Of a stretch of DNA of 64,000 nt, positions 50,703 to 60,427 are shown piece by piece. The translations under genes were made by a program, and so were the position numbers. The notes below the pieces were generated by a model. The model was not told the origin of the DNA. It searched no databases and saw only the letters and a program-made list of their open reading frames with translations. The first letter of the stretch is position 1, and each line of letters begins with the position of its first letter. Source of the stretch: Sphaerotilus montanus (GTDB taxonomy: Bacteria; Pseudomonadota; Gammaproteobacteria; Burkholderiales; Burkholderiaceae_C); assembly GCF_013410775.1 (NCBI RefSeq), contig NZ_JACCFH010000001.1, positions 3,534,001-3,598,000 of the forward strand, written 5' to 3'.

Positions 50703-52484
50703 ATGAACTGGAACCAAGAGCTACTCAACAGCGCCGTCTGGCTCGGCAAGACCTTTGCCATCACGCTGGTGGTCTTCGTGCTCGTGATGGCCGTGCTGGC
50801 GCGCACGACGGTGTGGGGGCGGCAGTTCTGGTCGCTCAGCGGCGGCTACTTCTCGCCGAAACGCAGCTGGCGGCCGCTGCTCGGGGTGGCGCTGCTGCTG
50901 CTGTTCACGCTGTTCTCGGTGCGCATGAACGTGCTGTTCTCGTACTGGTACAACGATTTCTACAGCGCGCTGCAGGCGCTCGACCAGCCCAAGTTCTGGT
51001 TCAGCCTCAACCTGTTCGGCATCCTCGCGGCGATCCACGTGGTGCGCGCCCTGGTCGCGAGTTACATCCGCAGCGCCTTCACCATCCACTGGCGCCAGTG
51101 GCTCAACGACCGCACGGTGTCGGAATGGCTCGGCGGGCAGTCCTATTACCTCGGCCGTTTTGCCGAGCCGTCGGTGGACAACCCCGACCAGCGCATCCAG
51201 CAGGACGTCACCTCCCTCATCACCACCACGCTGACGCTGGCGCTCGGGCTGGTCAGCGCCGTGGTGTCGATGTACGAGTTCACCGGCATCCTGTGGAACC
51301 TGTCGGCGTCGATGACGGTGTTCGGTACCGAGGTGCCGCGTGCGATGGTGTTCCTTGTCTATGTGTACGTGATCGCCGCGTCGGTGTTCGCCTTCCGGAT
51401 CGGCCGGCCGCTGATCGAGCTGAACTTCCTCAACGAGAAGTTCACCGCCAACTACCGCTACCTGCTGGTGCGCATGCGCGAATACGGCGAGAGCATTGCC
51501 CTGTACCGCGGCGAGGAGGTGGAGCGCCGGGGCCTGCTGAAGAGCTTCTCGGCGGTGATCGGCAACGCCTGGGACACCCTGTGGCGCTCGCTCAAGCTCG
51601 ACGGCTACAACCTCGTCATCAGCCAGATCGCGGTGATCTTCCCCTTCATCATCCAGGCGCCGCGGCTCTTCGCCGGCACGATCAAGCTCGGCGACGTGAT
51701 GCAGACCAGCCAGGCCTTCGGGCAGGTCGAGGACGCGCTGTCGTTCTTCCGCAGTTCGTACGACAGCTTCGCGGGCTACCGCGCCGTGCTCGACCGCCTC
51801 AGCGGCTTCGAGGCCAACGTGAAGGCGTCGTCGGCGCTGGCCCTGCCGCAACTGAAGGACAACCCGGACGCGCTGGTGCTGCGCGGCCTGAGCGTGATGC
51901 GTCCGGACGGCCAGCCGCTGACCCGCGACCTCCACCTCACGCTGTCGCCCGGTCAGGCGCTGCTGATCCGCGGCCCGTCCGGCTCCGGCAAGACGACGCT
52001 GCTGCGCACGCTGGCAGGCCTGTGGCCGTTCTCGACTGGCCAGGCCGAACGTCCGGGTGGCAACGCCTGCCTGTTCCTGTCGCAGCGGCCGTATTTGCCG
52101 ATGGGCAGCCTGCGGGGAGCGCTGGCCTATCCGGGTGACCAGATCAGCGACGACGCGGCGCGCCAGATCCTCGCCCAGGTGCAGCTCGGCCACCTCGCCG
52201 ACCAGCTCGACGTGGTGCAGGACTGGTCGCAGGTCCTCTCGCCCGGTGAGCAGCAGCGCCTGGCCTTCGGCCGCGTGCTGGCCAACCGGCCGTCGATCGT
52301 CTTCCTCGACGAGGCGACCTCGGCGACCGACAGCGGTCTGGAGCACGGCCTCTACGCGCTGCTGCGGGCGCAGCTGCCGCAGGCCATGCTCGTCAGCGTC
52401 GGCCACCGCGAGACGCTGGCCGCCTTCCACGACCAGGCGCTCACGCTGGGCCGTGACGGGGCCTGGAAGCTCGAATCGGTGTGA
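50703..52484 (+). CDS. SbmA/YddA-type ABC transporter (fused permease and ATPase)
   Basis: The product is 593 residues. The N-terminal ABC_membrane_2 domain (about 1-340) has about six helices and the typical WYNDFYSALQALDQPKFW segment. The ATPase domain follows (about 370-593): Walker [21 protein letters not shown], signature LSPGEQQRLAFGRVL, Walker B SIVFLDEATSATD. It is related to peroxisomal ABCD proteins and to SbmA/BacA plus an ATPase. Substrates of bacterial homologues are uncertain (peptides, cobalamin or fatty acyl derivatives). It lies downstream of ppa but is separated by a terminator. Confidence 0.88.
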   Translation: MNWNQELLNSAVWLGKTFAITLVVFVLVMAVLARTTVWGRQFWSLSGGYFSPKRSWRPLLGVALLLLFTLFSVRMNVLFSYWYNDFYSALQALDQPKFWFSLNLFGILAAIHVVRALVASYIRSAFTIHWRQWLNDRTVSEWLGGQSYYLGRFAEPSVDNPDQRIQQDVTSLITTTLTLALGLVSAVVSMYEFTGILWNLSASMTVFGTEVPRAMVFLVYVYVIAASVFAFRIGRPLIELNFLNEKFTANYRYLLVRMREYGESIALYRGEEVERRGLLKSFSAVIGNAWDTLWRSLKLDGYNLVISQIAVIFPFIIQAPRLFAGTIKLGDVMQTSQAFGQVEDALSFFRSSYDSFAGYRAVLDRLSGFEANVKASSALALPQLKDNPDALVLRGLSVMRPDGQPLTRDLHLTLSPGQALLIRGPSGSGKTTLLRTLAGLWPFSTGQAERPGGNACLFLSQRPYLPMGSLRGALAYPGDQISDDAARQILAQVQLGHLADQLDVVQDWSQVLSPGEQQRLAFGRVLANRPSIVFLDEATSATDSGLEHGLYALLRAQLPQAMLVSVGHRETLAAFHDQALTLGRDGAWKLESV

Positions 52485-52525
52485 ACGGCCCTGCGGCACC
52501 GCCGGGTGCTGCGGGCGTCCCGGGC

Positions 52526-53689
52526 TCAGTCGTCGCCGACGCCCAGCCGGTTCGGCTGGCGCTTCTCGATGGCGAACTTGAGCAAGGCGGCACAGCGGTA
52601 GATGCCGTGCGCGAACTTGCCGTAGGGCAGGGTCGCGAACAGGGCCATCACGACGCCGAGGTGCACGGCCAGCAGCGCGGCCATCGCCCCGGTGTCGCGC
52701 CCGGCCAGCAGCGCCAGCCCGGTGCCGCTCGTCAGCAGCAGCAGCGCGATGAAGCCGCGGTCCATCGGACGCTGCGCCGGGTCGCCGTGCAGCGGCGCGC
52801 GGTGCAGGTTCAGCCAGAGCAGCCCTGCCGGACCGACGAGCAACCCGATCCCGCCGAACGTGCCCAGCAGCACCGGCAGGCTCGTCACGGCGTAGGGCGC
52901 CTGCAGCCCCAGCAGGTAGTGGTAGAGCGTGGCCACGCTCGTCGAGGCGAAGCACAGCAGGAAACCGTAGAACGTGGCGTGGTGCCAGCGCCGGCGCCAC
53001 AGGGTGAAGCGGTCGTCGGCCTCGTTGCAGCCTTCGCCGTGGCCACCGCCGAGGTACTTCAGGCGCAGGGCATCGTGGGTCGCTTCGGCCACGGCCGCGC
53101 CGCTGGCCGACCCCGGCGAGACGCCGCGCCAGAAGCGCCGCACCCCCATGGCGAGCGCCAGCACCGCCCAGCCGAACACCGGCGCGAACATGCCGACCAG
53201 CAGGTTGTGCGGGAACACGGCGTAGAAGTTGCCCGCCATCGGCGCGTGCCAGAGGCTGCCGGTCATCGCCAGCACCATCACCAGGAACAGCGCCAGCCCG
53301 CCCGCCAGCGCGAGCGCCACTGTCAACCCGCTGCGCTGGTAGAGCCGGCCGAGCGCAGGCGGCCAGGCGTGGTCGGCGTAGGTCTGCACGCGCAGCTCGG
53401 CCATTGCCTTCGGCACGTTCAGCGCGAATTCGTGCGGTGGTGCGTACTGGCAGGCGTGCAGGCAGGCGCCGCAGTTGTGGCAGAGGTTGGCGAGGTAGTG
53501 CGCGTCGGTGGGGGTGAAGTCGAGCCGCCGCGTCATCGCCGGGAAGACCGCGCAGAAGCCCTCGCAGTAGCGGCAGGCGTTGCAGATGCCCATCACGCGG
53601 GCGACTTCGTCGGTCTGCGGCGTGGCGGGGACGAACTCGCCGCGCCCGAGCGCCAGCGCGTCGCGGGTCAGCGCCTCAAGCGTCTGCAT
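52526..53689 (-). CDS. tcuB: TcuB-like electron-transfer protein for tricarballylate dehydrogenase
   Basis: The product is 387 residues. Two Fe-S motifs in the N-terminal 100 residues, [15 protein letters not shown] and [16 protein letters not shown], are followed by about six membrane helices with several His residues ([21 protein letters not shown]). This is the TcuB/CitB layout. TcuB reoxidises the FADH2 of TcuA by passing electrons to quinone. Its start overlaps the end of tcuA by 14 bases. It is the last gene of the catabolic operon. Confidence 0.9.
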   Translation of the reverse strand: MQTLEALTRDALALGRGEFVPATPQTDEVARVMGICNACRYCEGFCAVFPAMTRRLDFTPTDAHYLANLCHNCGACLHACQYAPPHEFALNVPKAMAELRVQTYADHAWPPALGRLYQRSGLTVALALAGGLALFLVMVLAMTGSLWHAPMAGNFYAVFPHNLLVGMFAPVFGWAVLALAMGVRRFWRGVSPGSASGAAVAEATHDALRLKYLGGGHGEGCNEADDRFTLWRRRWHHATFYGFLLCFASTSVATLYHYLLGLQAPYAVTSLPVLLGTFGGIGLLVGPAGLLWLNLHRAPLHGDPAQRPMDRGFIALLLLTSGTGLALLAGRDTGAMAALLAVHLGVVMALFATLPYGKFAHGIYRCAALLKFAIEKRQPNRLGVGDD

Positions 53690-55088
53690 GGGCGGCTCCC
53701 TGGCGTTGGGCCAGCGCGCTGCGGGCGGCCGACGTGCCGGCGATGCGCCCGAACGCCGTTCCGATCGACATGCCCACACCGGCCGTGTAGCCCTGGCCCA
53801 GCACGTTGCCGGCCATCATCTCGCCGGCCACGAACAGGTTGTCGCTGCGGCGCCCGCCGAAGCGCACGGCGGCCTGGTCGTCCGTCTTCAGCCCGAGGTA
53901 GGTGAAGGTGACGCCGGGGCGCAGCGTGTAGCCATAGAAGGGCGGGGTGTCGATCGGCCGCGCCCAGTGGGTCTTGGCGGGGGTGACGCCGTCGGTGTGG
54001 CAGTCGTCGAGCCGGGTGTGGTCGAAGGTGCCGGGGCGGCAGGCGCGGTTGTAGTCGTCGATGGTCTGCATGAAGGTGGCTTCGTCCACGCCGAGCAGGC
54101 GGGCGAGTTCGGGCAGGGTATTGGCCTGCTTGCCGGGGAACACGGGGGGCATGAAGCGGCCGAGCGCCTTGGCGTCGATCACGCAGTGGCCGATCTGGCC
54201 GGGCTGCTGGGCGACGAGGCGGCCCCAGATCGCATAGCGCTTCGGCCAGAAGTCCTCGCCCTCGTCATAGAAGCGCCGCGCCTCGCGGTTGACGACGACG
54301 CCCAGGGACACGCAGTCGATGCGGGTGCAGATGCCGCCGTCGTAGAGCGGGGCGCGGGCGTCGATGGCGACCATGTGCGCCTGCGTGGCGTCGCCGATGG
54401 TGTCGGCGCCGGAGGCGATCAGGTCGCGCAGCAGCGTACCCAGGTTGAAGCGGGTGCCGCGGATCAGGAAGTTGTCGGCGGGCCATTCGCCGCGGGCGTT
54501 CTGGCCCCACGCCTCGCGCAGCCAGCCCCGGTCCGACTCGAAGCCGCCACAGGCCAGCACGCACGAGCGCGCCGTGATGCGCTCGCCGCCGATCCAGGCC
54601 GCGGCGAAGCGGTCGCCGTCCAGTTCGATCCGGTCCACCGGCGCTTCGTAGCGGATCTGCACGCCCAGCCGCTCGGCGCTGCGGAAGTAGGCGTTCACCA
54701 GCGCCTTGCCGCCGCCCATGAAGAAGGCGTTGGTGCGCGCCGTGTGCAGCGCGCCGGACAGCGAGGGCTGGAAATGCACGCCATGCGAGCGCATCCAGTC
54801 GCGGCAGTTGGACGAGGCGCGGATCACCAGACGGGCCAGGTGCTCGTCGGTCTTGCCGGCGGTGACCTTCAGCAGGTCTTGCCAGAACTCCTCTTCGGGG
54901 TAGGCATCGACCAGCACGTCCTGCGGTGCATCGTGCATGCAGCGCAGGTTGCGGGTGTGGCTGGAATTGCCGCCGCGCAGGTTGCGCGGCGCGGCTTCGA
55001 GCAGCAGCACCGAAGCACCGGCTTCGCGTGCCATCAGCGCGGCACAGAGTGCGGCGTTGCCGCCGCCGATCACGAGCACATCGACCAT
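53676..55088 (-). CDS. tcuA: FAD-dependent tricarballylate dehydrogenase TcuA
   Basis: The product is 470 residues. The N-terminal dinucleotide fold reads [20 protein letters not shown]. The fumarate-reductase-type catalytic domain carries [25 protein letters not shown] and the C-terminal FAD site [19 protein letters not shown]. In Salmonella TcuA oxidises tricarballylate to cis-aconitate. The linked tcuB, TctC-type receptors and prpF-like gene support a tricarboxylate substrate; related succinate- or urocanate-type dehydrogenases are less likely. Confidence 0.9.
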   Translation of the reverse strand: MVDVLVIGGGNAALCAALMAREAGASVLLLEAAPRNLRGGNSSHTRNLRCMHDAPQDVLVDAYPEEEFWQDLLKVTAGKTDEHLARLVIRASSNCRDWMRSHGVHFQPSLSGALHTARTNAFFMGGGKALVNAYFRSAERLGVQIRYEAPVDRIELDGDRFAAAWIGGERITARSCVLACGGFESDRGWLREAWGQNARGEWPADNFLIRGTRFNLGTLLRDLIASGADTIGDATQAHMVAIDARAPLYDGGICTRIDCVSLGVVVNREARRFYDEGEDFWPKRYAIWGRLVAQQPGQIGHCVIDAKALGRFMPPVFPGKQANTLPELARLLGVDEATFMQTIDDYNRACRPGTFDHTRLDDCHTDGVTPAKTHWARPIDTPPFYGYTLRPGVTFTYLGLKTDDQAAVRFGGRRSDNLFVAGEMMAGNVLGQGYTAGVGMSIGTAFGRIAGTSAARSALAQRQGAAHADA

Positions 55089-55107
55089 CGTGGGAATCCG
55101 TTCCGCC

Positions 55108-56091
55108 TCAGTCGGCCTTGATGCTGGCGCGCTTGACGATCTCTTTCCAGATCTTCTGCTGCTGCGCGATGTAGGCCGCGAATTCGCTCGACGGCCCGCC
55201 CCCGCCCACCGCGCTGTCGCTGGCGAAGCGCTCGGTCACCGAGTTCGATTTCAGCGCTTTCAGCGATTCCTCCTGGAGCTTCTTCACGACGTCGGCGGGG
55301 GTGCCGGCGGGCGCCAGGATGCCGTACCACTGCGAGGTCTCGAAGTCCTTGAAGCCCATCTCGGCCACGGTCGGCACGTCCGGCAGCGCCGCCAGCCGCT
55401 GCGGCGTGCCGACGGCGATGGCGCGCAGCTTGCCCGACCTGATGTGCGGCAGCATCGCAGGCAGCCCGGCCGAACTCGCCTGCGTGCGCCCGGCGAGCAG
55501 GTCGGTGAGCTGCGGGCCGGTGCCGCGGTAGGGGATGTGGGTCATGAACATGCCCGTGACCAGCTTCAGGTACTCCATCGCAAGGTGTCCCGCGCTGGCG
55601 TTGCCGGCCGAGCCGTAGTTGAGCTTGCCAGGGTTCTTCTTCACGTAGGCGACGAATTCCTTGAAGTCCTTCGCCGGCACGTCCGGGTGGACCACGAACA
55701 GGTTGGGCACCTTGGCCAGCAGCGTGACCGGGATGAAGTCCTTGTTCACGTCGTAGGGCTGGTTCGGGAAGATGTACGGGTTCACCGCCAGCGAGCCGAC
55801 GTGGCCGAGGATGATGGTGTGGCCGTCCGGCGCCGCCTTGGCGACGTCCTGCATCGCGGGGATGCCAGCGCCGCCGCCCTTGTTGTCCACGAACACGGTC
55901 TGGCCGAGCTGTTTCGTCAGCTCGTGGGCGACGGTGCGCGCCACGATCTCCGACGTGCCCCCCGGCGCGAACGGCACGACGAAGCGGATGGACTGCTTCG
56001 GCCAGCCCGAGGCGGTGGCCTGCGCCGTGGCGAGTCCGGGCAGGGCGAGTGCCGCGGTGGCGGACAGGAAGTGGCGGCGGTCGATGGTCAT
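55108..56091 (-). CDS. TctC/Bug-family solute-binding protein
   Basis: The product is 327 residues. The signal begins MTIDRRHFLSATAALALPGL and resembles a twin-arginine or Sec leader. The Bug fold follows: IRFVVPFAPGGTSEIVARTV, GGGAGIPAMQDVAKA, the ligand loop YGSAGNASAGHLAMEYL and HIPYRGTGPQLTDLLAGR. It should bind a carboxylate in the periplasm. No tctA/tctB membrane genes are linked; orphan receptors are common in Burkholderiales and may also serve sensing. It lies 19 bases upstream of tcuA. Confidence 0.9.
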   Translation of the reverse strand: MTIDRRHFLSATAALALPGLATAQATASGWPKQSIRFVVPFAPGGTSEIVARTVAHELTKQLGQTVFVDNKGGGAGIPAMQDVAKAAPDGHTIILGHVGSLAVNPYIFPNQPYDVNKDFIPVTLLAKVPNLFVVHPDVPAKDFKEFVAYVKKNPGKLNYGSAGNASAGHLAMEYLKLVTGMFMTHIPYRGTGPQLTDLLAGRTQASSAGLPAMLPHIRSGKLRAIAVGTPQRLAALPDVPTVAEMGFKDFETSQWYGILAPAGTPADVVKKLQEESLKALKSNSVTERFASDSAVGGGGPSSEFAAYIAQQQKIWKEIVKRASIKAD

Positions 56092-56144
56092 GGCTTGTCT
56101 CCTGGTTGTCGTGGGGCGTGCCAGCGTCTGGCGCCCGGCTGGGT

Positions 56145-56900
56145 TCAGAACTGGTAGCGGCGCAGGCCCCCATCGACCGGGATCACCGTGCCGGTGATGT
56201 AGCTCGCCAGCGGGCTGCTCAGGAAGCACACCAGGTTCGCCAGGTCTTCCGGTTCGCCGTAGCGCCCGGCGGGGATCTCGTGTTCGCACTGCCACTGCCG
56301 GTACTCGGGCGTGTAGTTGCGGAAGATCTGCTCGGAGTGGATGCGCCCCGGCGGAATGCAGTTCACCGTGATGCCGTGCTTGCCCACCATGCGGCTCAGG
56401 CCCTTGGCCCAGCTGTGCATCCCGGCCTTCGCGCAGAAGGCGCCGTTGATGTGCTCCGGCTCGCTCTTGCCTGTGATGTTGATGATGCGGCCCCACTGGC
56501 CGGCGATCATCTGGTCGATCAGCGCGTCGCCGAGCTGGCGCGGGCGGTGGAAGTTCAGCGTGATCGCCTCCTGCCACTGCTCCTCGCTGACGTGCAGCTC
56601 CTTGAAGCTGCGCGAGCCGCCCGCGTTGTTGACCAGGATGTCCACGCGGCCGAGACCGGCCACCGCCGCGTCGGCGATGCGGCGGGCGGCGTCGTCGGCG
56701 TACATGTCCTGTTCGATCAGCACCGGCTCGGCGCCACCGGCGGCCACGATCTCGGCGGCGACTTCACGCAGTTTCTCGACGCGGCGCGCGGAGATCGCCA
56801 CGCGCACGCCTTCGGCGGCCAAGGCTTTGGCGATGCCGCGGCCGATGCCGACGCTGGCGCCGGTGACGAGGGCGGTGCGCCCGGTGAGTTGCAGGTCCAT
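56145..56900 (-). CDS. Short-chain dehydrogenase/reductase family protein
   Basis: The product is 251 residues, a classical SDR length. The cofactor motif is ALVTGASVGIGRGIAKAL and NNAGG is present. At the active site, where YxxxK is expected, the sequence reads NGAFCAKAGMHSWAKG: Lys is kept but the Tyr position is Ala, with Phe beside it. The chain continues GITVNCIPPGRIHSEQ and GTVIPVDGG, as in FabG-like proteins. The start ATG at 56900 (MDLQLTGRTAL) fits the fold. It may be a divergent enzyme using another acid, or a non-enzymatic member. It is in line with the tcu operon, 53 bases before the tctC-like gene. Confidence 0.82.
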   Translation of the reverse strand: MDLQLTGRTALVTGASVGIGRGIAKALAAEGVRVAISARRVEKLREVAAEIVAAGGAEPVLIEQDMYADDAARRIADAAVAGLGRVDILVNNAGGSRSFKELHVSEEQWQEAITLNFHRPRQLGDALIDQMIAGQWGRIINITGKSEPEHINGAFCAKAGMHSWAKGLSRMVGKHGITVNCIPPGRIHSEQIFRNYTPEYRQWQCEHEIPAGRYGEPEDLANLVCFLSSPLASYITGTVIPVDGGLRRYQF

Positions 56901-57059
56901 CTGTTCTCCGTACAGGTCATCCAGTGCTTGATGGCCGCGACTGTAAGGAGCGCTTCGTGCCGCGCCAAGACGAGCGCCAGCGAAGACCTGTTCACGATTC
57001 GTGAACAGACGATGGACACAGGACACGGCGGAACGACCTGAAACCCGAAAGACGCTGGC

Positions 57060-58163
57060 TCAGAAGTTGTGGCGCACGCCCAGCTCCAGCCCGGTGGAGC
57101 TGCCGCCCTTGACCAGGGTGCCGGATCCGCCGGAGAGGGCGGCATTCAGCGCCGCGCTGTTGCTGATGCGGGACACCGTGCCATAAAGCGCCGTTCGCCT
57201 GGACAGGTCATGGACATAGCCCAGGGCCAGTTGCGACGAGGCTTGCCCATCGATGCTGGTGTTGCCCACCTTGCCACCGAAGCGGGCGCGGTTGTAGGAC
57301 AGCTTGACTTCACCGCTGCGCATGGGCACGCGCACGCCGAGCAGCAGGTTGGTCTGCTGCGCCGCGGCCTGTTCAAACCGGCGCAGCGCACCCGAGACGC
57401 GCACGATGCCGAAGTCGTAGCCGCCGCCCAGGGTGGTGTCCTGCAAGTGGCCGCTGGTGGTGGTCAGGTCGTTGTCGGTGCGGGTGGTGGCGGCCGACAC
57501 GTTGAGCTGCTTGTCCGCGTACCCCAGCCGCAGGCCGATGACCCGCGCCAGACCGCTGGCCGACGCCCGACCCTCGCCGGGTGCCAGCAGGACACCGCCT
57601 TCCACGCCGCCCAGTCCGGCCGGCAGCAGCCACTGCACCGCGTTGTTGGCCCGCACGGTCGTCGCGGGTGTCGATCCGAAGGCCGACTTGATCGGACCGG
57701 TCGGGGTGGCCGAGACCAGGCTGCTCGAACTGCCGACGCCCACATAGCTGAACGGATCGTGCCGGCTCCAGGCCACGTAGCTCGGCACGAAATCGCGGCC
57801 GGCGCGCACCTCGCCCGCCCGGGTGTGGGCCAGGCTGAGGGTGGCGCGGCGGTCCCAGAACTGGGTGGACGACGCCGCGGTGCCCGTGTCCAGCAGGATC
57901 CCGTGCTCCAGATGGAAGCCGGCGGACCAGCCGGCGCCCAGATCCTCGGTGCCGCGCACGATGAGGCGGCTGGTCGAATTGGAGCCGTTGACCACGGTGT
58001 TGCGGGCGGTCTGGCCTTCGTTGCGGACTTGCCGGACGCCGACGTCGGCCACGCCAGCGACCGTCACGCTGCTGGTGGACGCCGATTGGGCGAAGGTCGT
58101 CTGGGCGCCGAGGACCAGGCTGGTCGCCGCACAGGCGCGAATGAGGTGCAGGGAGGTGCTCAT
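57060..58163 (-). CDS. Gram-negative trimeric porin
   Basis: The product is 367 residues. A signal peptide (to about residue 25, TTFAQS) is followed by a 16-strand-type beta barrel of the betaproteobacterial Porin_4 family. Conserved parts are SVTVAGVADVGVRQV, SRLIVRGTEDLGAGW and the closing LELGVRHNF with terminal Phe. It sits between the two tctC-like genes and probably admits the organic acid substrate through the outer membrane. Confidence 0.9.
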   Translation of the reverse strand: MSTSLHLIRACAATSLVLGAQTTFAQSASTSSVTVAGVADVGVRQVRNEGQTARNTVVNGSNSTSRLIVRGTEDLGAGWSAGFHLEHGILLDTGTAASSTQFWDRRATLSLAHTRAGEVRAGRDFVPSYVAWSRHDPFSYVGVGSSSSLVSATPTGPIKSAFGSTPATTVRANNAVQWLLPAGLGGVEGGVLLAPGEGRASASGLARVIGLRLGYADKQLNVSAATTRTDNDLTTTSGHLQDTTLGGGYDFGIVRVSGALRRFEQAAAQQTNLLLGVRVPMRSGEVKLSYNRARFGGKVGNTSIDGQASSQLALGYVHDLSRRTALYGTVSRISNSAALNAALSGGSGTLVKGGSSTGLELGVRHNF

Positions 58164-58219
58164 GGCTTGTCGCTGTCGTTGTTGCTGTTGCTGTTGTTTT
58201 GGTGGGTGTCTCAGGGCGA

Positions 58220-59182
58220 TCAATCGGCGGTCAGCTTGGCCTTCTGCACGACACCCTTCCACTTCGTCAGCTCGGACTTGACCAGCGCCCCGAGCTGCTC
58301 GGGCGTGCTGGACTCGACGTCGGCGCCGTGGTCCTCGATGCGCTTGATGATGTCCTTGTCGTTGAGGATCTGGTTGAGCGCCTTGTTGAGCTGCTCCACG
58401 ATCGGCTTCGGGGTCCTGGCCGGTGCGAACAGGCCGTACCACTGCATCACGTCGACGCCGTCCACCCCCGCCTCCTTCAGCGTGGGCACGTCCGGCAGGC
58501 TGGCCGAGCGCTTCGGGCCCGCGACGGCCAGCGCCTTGAGCTTGCCGGCCTTGACGTGCGGCAGCGCGGTGAACAGGCTCGGGAACATGAACTGCGTCTG
58601 CCCGCCGATGGTGTCGCTGACGGCCGGCGCCGAGCCCTTGTACGGAACGCCCAGCATCACCACACCCGCGTTCATCTTGAACAGCTCGGCGGCGAAGTGC
58701 GGTGCGGTGCCGTTGCCGGCGCTGGCGTAGGTGTACTTGTCCGGCTTGGCCTTGAGCTGCGCGACGAGGTCTTTCACGTCCTTGACCGGCACATTGGCGT
58801 TGGCGACCATCAGCGTGGCCGAGTAGCCGACCAGGCCGATCGGCTCGAAGTCGTTGACCGGGTCGTAGCGCAGCTTCTGCAGCGCCGGGTTCATGCTGTG
58901 CGTGGCGATGTAGCCGAACATCAGCGTGTGGCCGTCGGCCGGGGCGCGGGCGACGAACTCGCTGGCGATCGAGCCGTTGGCGCCGGCGCGGTTGTCGATG
59001 ACGATGGTCTGGCCGAGCAGCGTGCCGAGCTTCTGCGCGATGGTGCGGGCCATCGCGTCGTTGCCGCCACCGGCGGCGGTCGGCACGACGATGGTGATGG
59101 CCTTGTCCGGGAAGGCGTGGGCGGCCGGGGCGGTGGCGGCCAGGGTGGCGGCCAGGGTCGGGGCGATCAGGTGCTTCAGCAT
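58220..59182 (-). CDS. TctC/Bug-family solute-binding protein, second copy
   Basis: The product is 320 residues from the ATG at 59182, with a Sec signal (MLKHLIAPTLAATLAATAPA, cleavage near AHAFP). The Bug fold carries ITIVVPTAAGGGNDAMARTI, NRAGANGSIASEFVARA and ASAGNGTAPHFAAELF. A strong AAGGAGA ribosome site lies 8 bases before this ATG. The frame is also open upstream: there is no stop between it and the prpF-like gene, so a joined protein could be made by read-through. It is only moderately similar to the receptor at 55108-56091. Confidence 0.88.
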   Translation of the reverse strand: MLKHLIAPTLAATLAATAPAAHAFPDKAITIVVPTAAGGGNDAMARTIAQKLGTLLGQTIVIDNRAGANGSIASEFVARAPADGHTLMFGYIATHSMNPALQKLRYDPVNDFEPIGLVGYSATLMVANANVPVKDVKDLVAQLKAKPDKYTYASAGNGTAPHFAAELFKMNAGVVMLGVPYKGSAPAVSDTIGGQTQFMFPSLFTALPHVKAGKLKALAVAGPKRSASLPDVPTLKEAGVDGVDVMQWYGLFAPARTPKPIVEQLNKALNQILNDKDIIKRIEDHGADVESSTPEQLGALVKSELTKWKGVVQKAKLTAD

Positions 59183-60316
59183 GGGGTTGTCTCCTTCATG
59201 AATCTGGTCATGGTTTTGGTCACGGATCTGGATCGGGCGGGAAAAGACGTAGTCGGGGATGTGCAGCTCCCCCTGCAGGATCTTTCGGGCGGTGCGCACG
59301 AGCGAGGCGCGCTGGATGCGGGCGTCGGCACCGTCGCCGTCGATGGCCACCTCGACATCGATGCGGCCCTGCGGGTGCAGCACCGAGAGCTTGCGCACGC
59401 CGGCCACCGAGGTCGGGCCGCTGGCGACCGTGCCCGGCAGCGCGAAGGCGGTGGCCACGCCGATGGCGCCGGTGACCGCGTGCGAGGCGTGGCAGCGGCG
59501 TGGCGTGAAGTAGCGCGAGGTGACGCTGTCGTCGTCGTGGCCGCGGCTGACCAGCACCGGCTTCGGGATCACGCTGGTCGAGACATCGCCCAGCCCCATG
59601 CGCTCGCCGGCCACCAGGCGCAGCCGCTCCAGCCGTTCCAGCAGGGCGCGGTTGGCGTCCAGTTCGATCGGCGGTTCGCGTCCGCCCACACCGAGGTCGG
59701 CGGCGCGCACGATCATCAGCGGCATTGCCGCGTCGATGCAGGTCACCTCGACCCCGTCGATCACGTCGATGCGCTGCCCGGTCGGGAACACCGAGCCGGT
59801 CACCGAGCCCCAGGCGTCGAGGAAGTTCAGCCGGATGGGTGCGGCGGTGCCGGCCACGCCGTCGATGCTGGTCAGCCCGTCATAGGTGACGCGCCGGCCC
59901 GGGGTCAGCACGGTCACGTCGATGCGCGCCCGGGTGTTGACGTTGAACACGCGGACCGTGGTCTGGCCGTCCTGCGCGGCGACCAGGCCCTGCTCGATGG
60001 CGAACGGCGCCACGCCCGAGAGCATGTTCCCGCAGTTGGGCCGCGTGTCCACCGAGCGCTGGCCGACGCCGACCTGGGCGAACAGGTAGTCCACGTCGCA
60101 GTCCGGCTGGCTGGAGCGCGAGACGATGGCGACCTTGCTGGTGAGCGTGCTGCCGCCGCCGACGCCGTCCACCTGCAGCAGGTCCGACGCGCCGATCGCG
60201 CCGATCAGGGTTTCGTCGCGCGCGGTCTCGTCGGCCGGCAGCCAGTCGCGCAGGAAGAACGGGCCGCGCGAGGTGCCGGCGCGCATCAGGACACAGGGGA
60301 GGGTGATCGGGTGCAT
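59183..60316 (-). CDS. PrpF-family isomerase (4-oxalomesaconate tautomerase/methylaconitate isomerase-like)
   Basis: About 378 codons from ATG 60316 (MHPITLPCVLMRAGTSRG). The PrpF fold is indicated by VDGVGGGSTLTSKVAIV, RPNCGNMLSGVAPFAIEQG with the catalytic-type Cys, and CHASHAVTGAIGVATAF. The family isomerises or tautomerises tricarboxylates such as methylaconitate, aconitate or 4-oxalomesaconate. The conserved C-terminal end IPDYVFSRP is followed by about 15 unlike codons and no stop before the next gene's ATG (59182); a TGA exists one frame away near 59219. The start is uncertain (ATGs at 60325-60343 are also in frame). It is divergent from a LysR gene. Confidence 0.82.
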
Positions 60317-60369
60317 GGGCCGCATCATCCCGTTCCGATCCATGCGTGTGAATTGCATTGTTGGGATCA

Positions 60370-60392
60370 ATTGATAGACTGAGTGCATCAAT
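60370..60392. promoter_or_regulatory. LysR-type operator (ATTGAT-N11-ATCAAT)
   Basis: A perfect inverted repeat with 6-base arms around 11 bases, containing the T-N11-A core of LysR-family sites. It lies 36 bases upstream of the plus-strand LysR start and 54 upstream of the prpF-like start. This is the usual place for joint control of regulator and operon. Confidence 0.72.
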
Positions 60393-60427
60393 CAACCGCA
60401 TGGTTTCACTGCCCGGAAACGTTCGCC

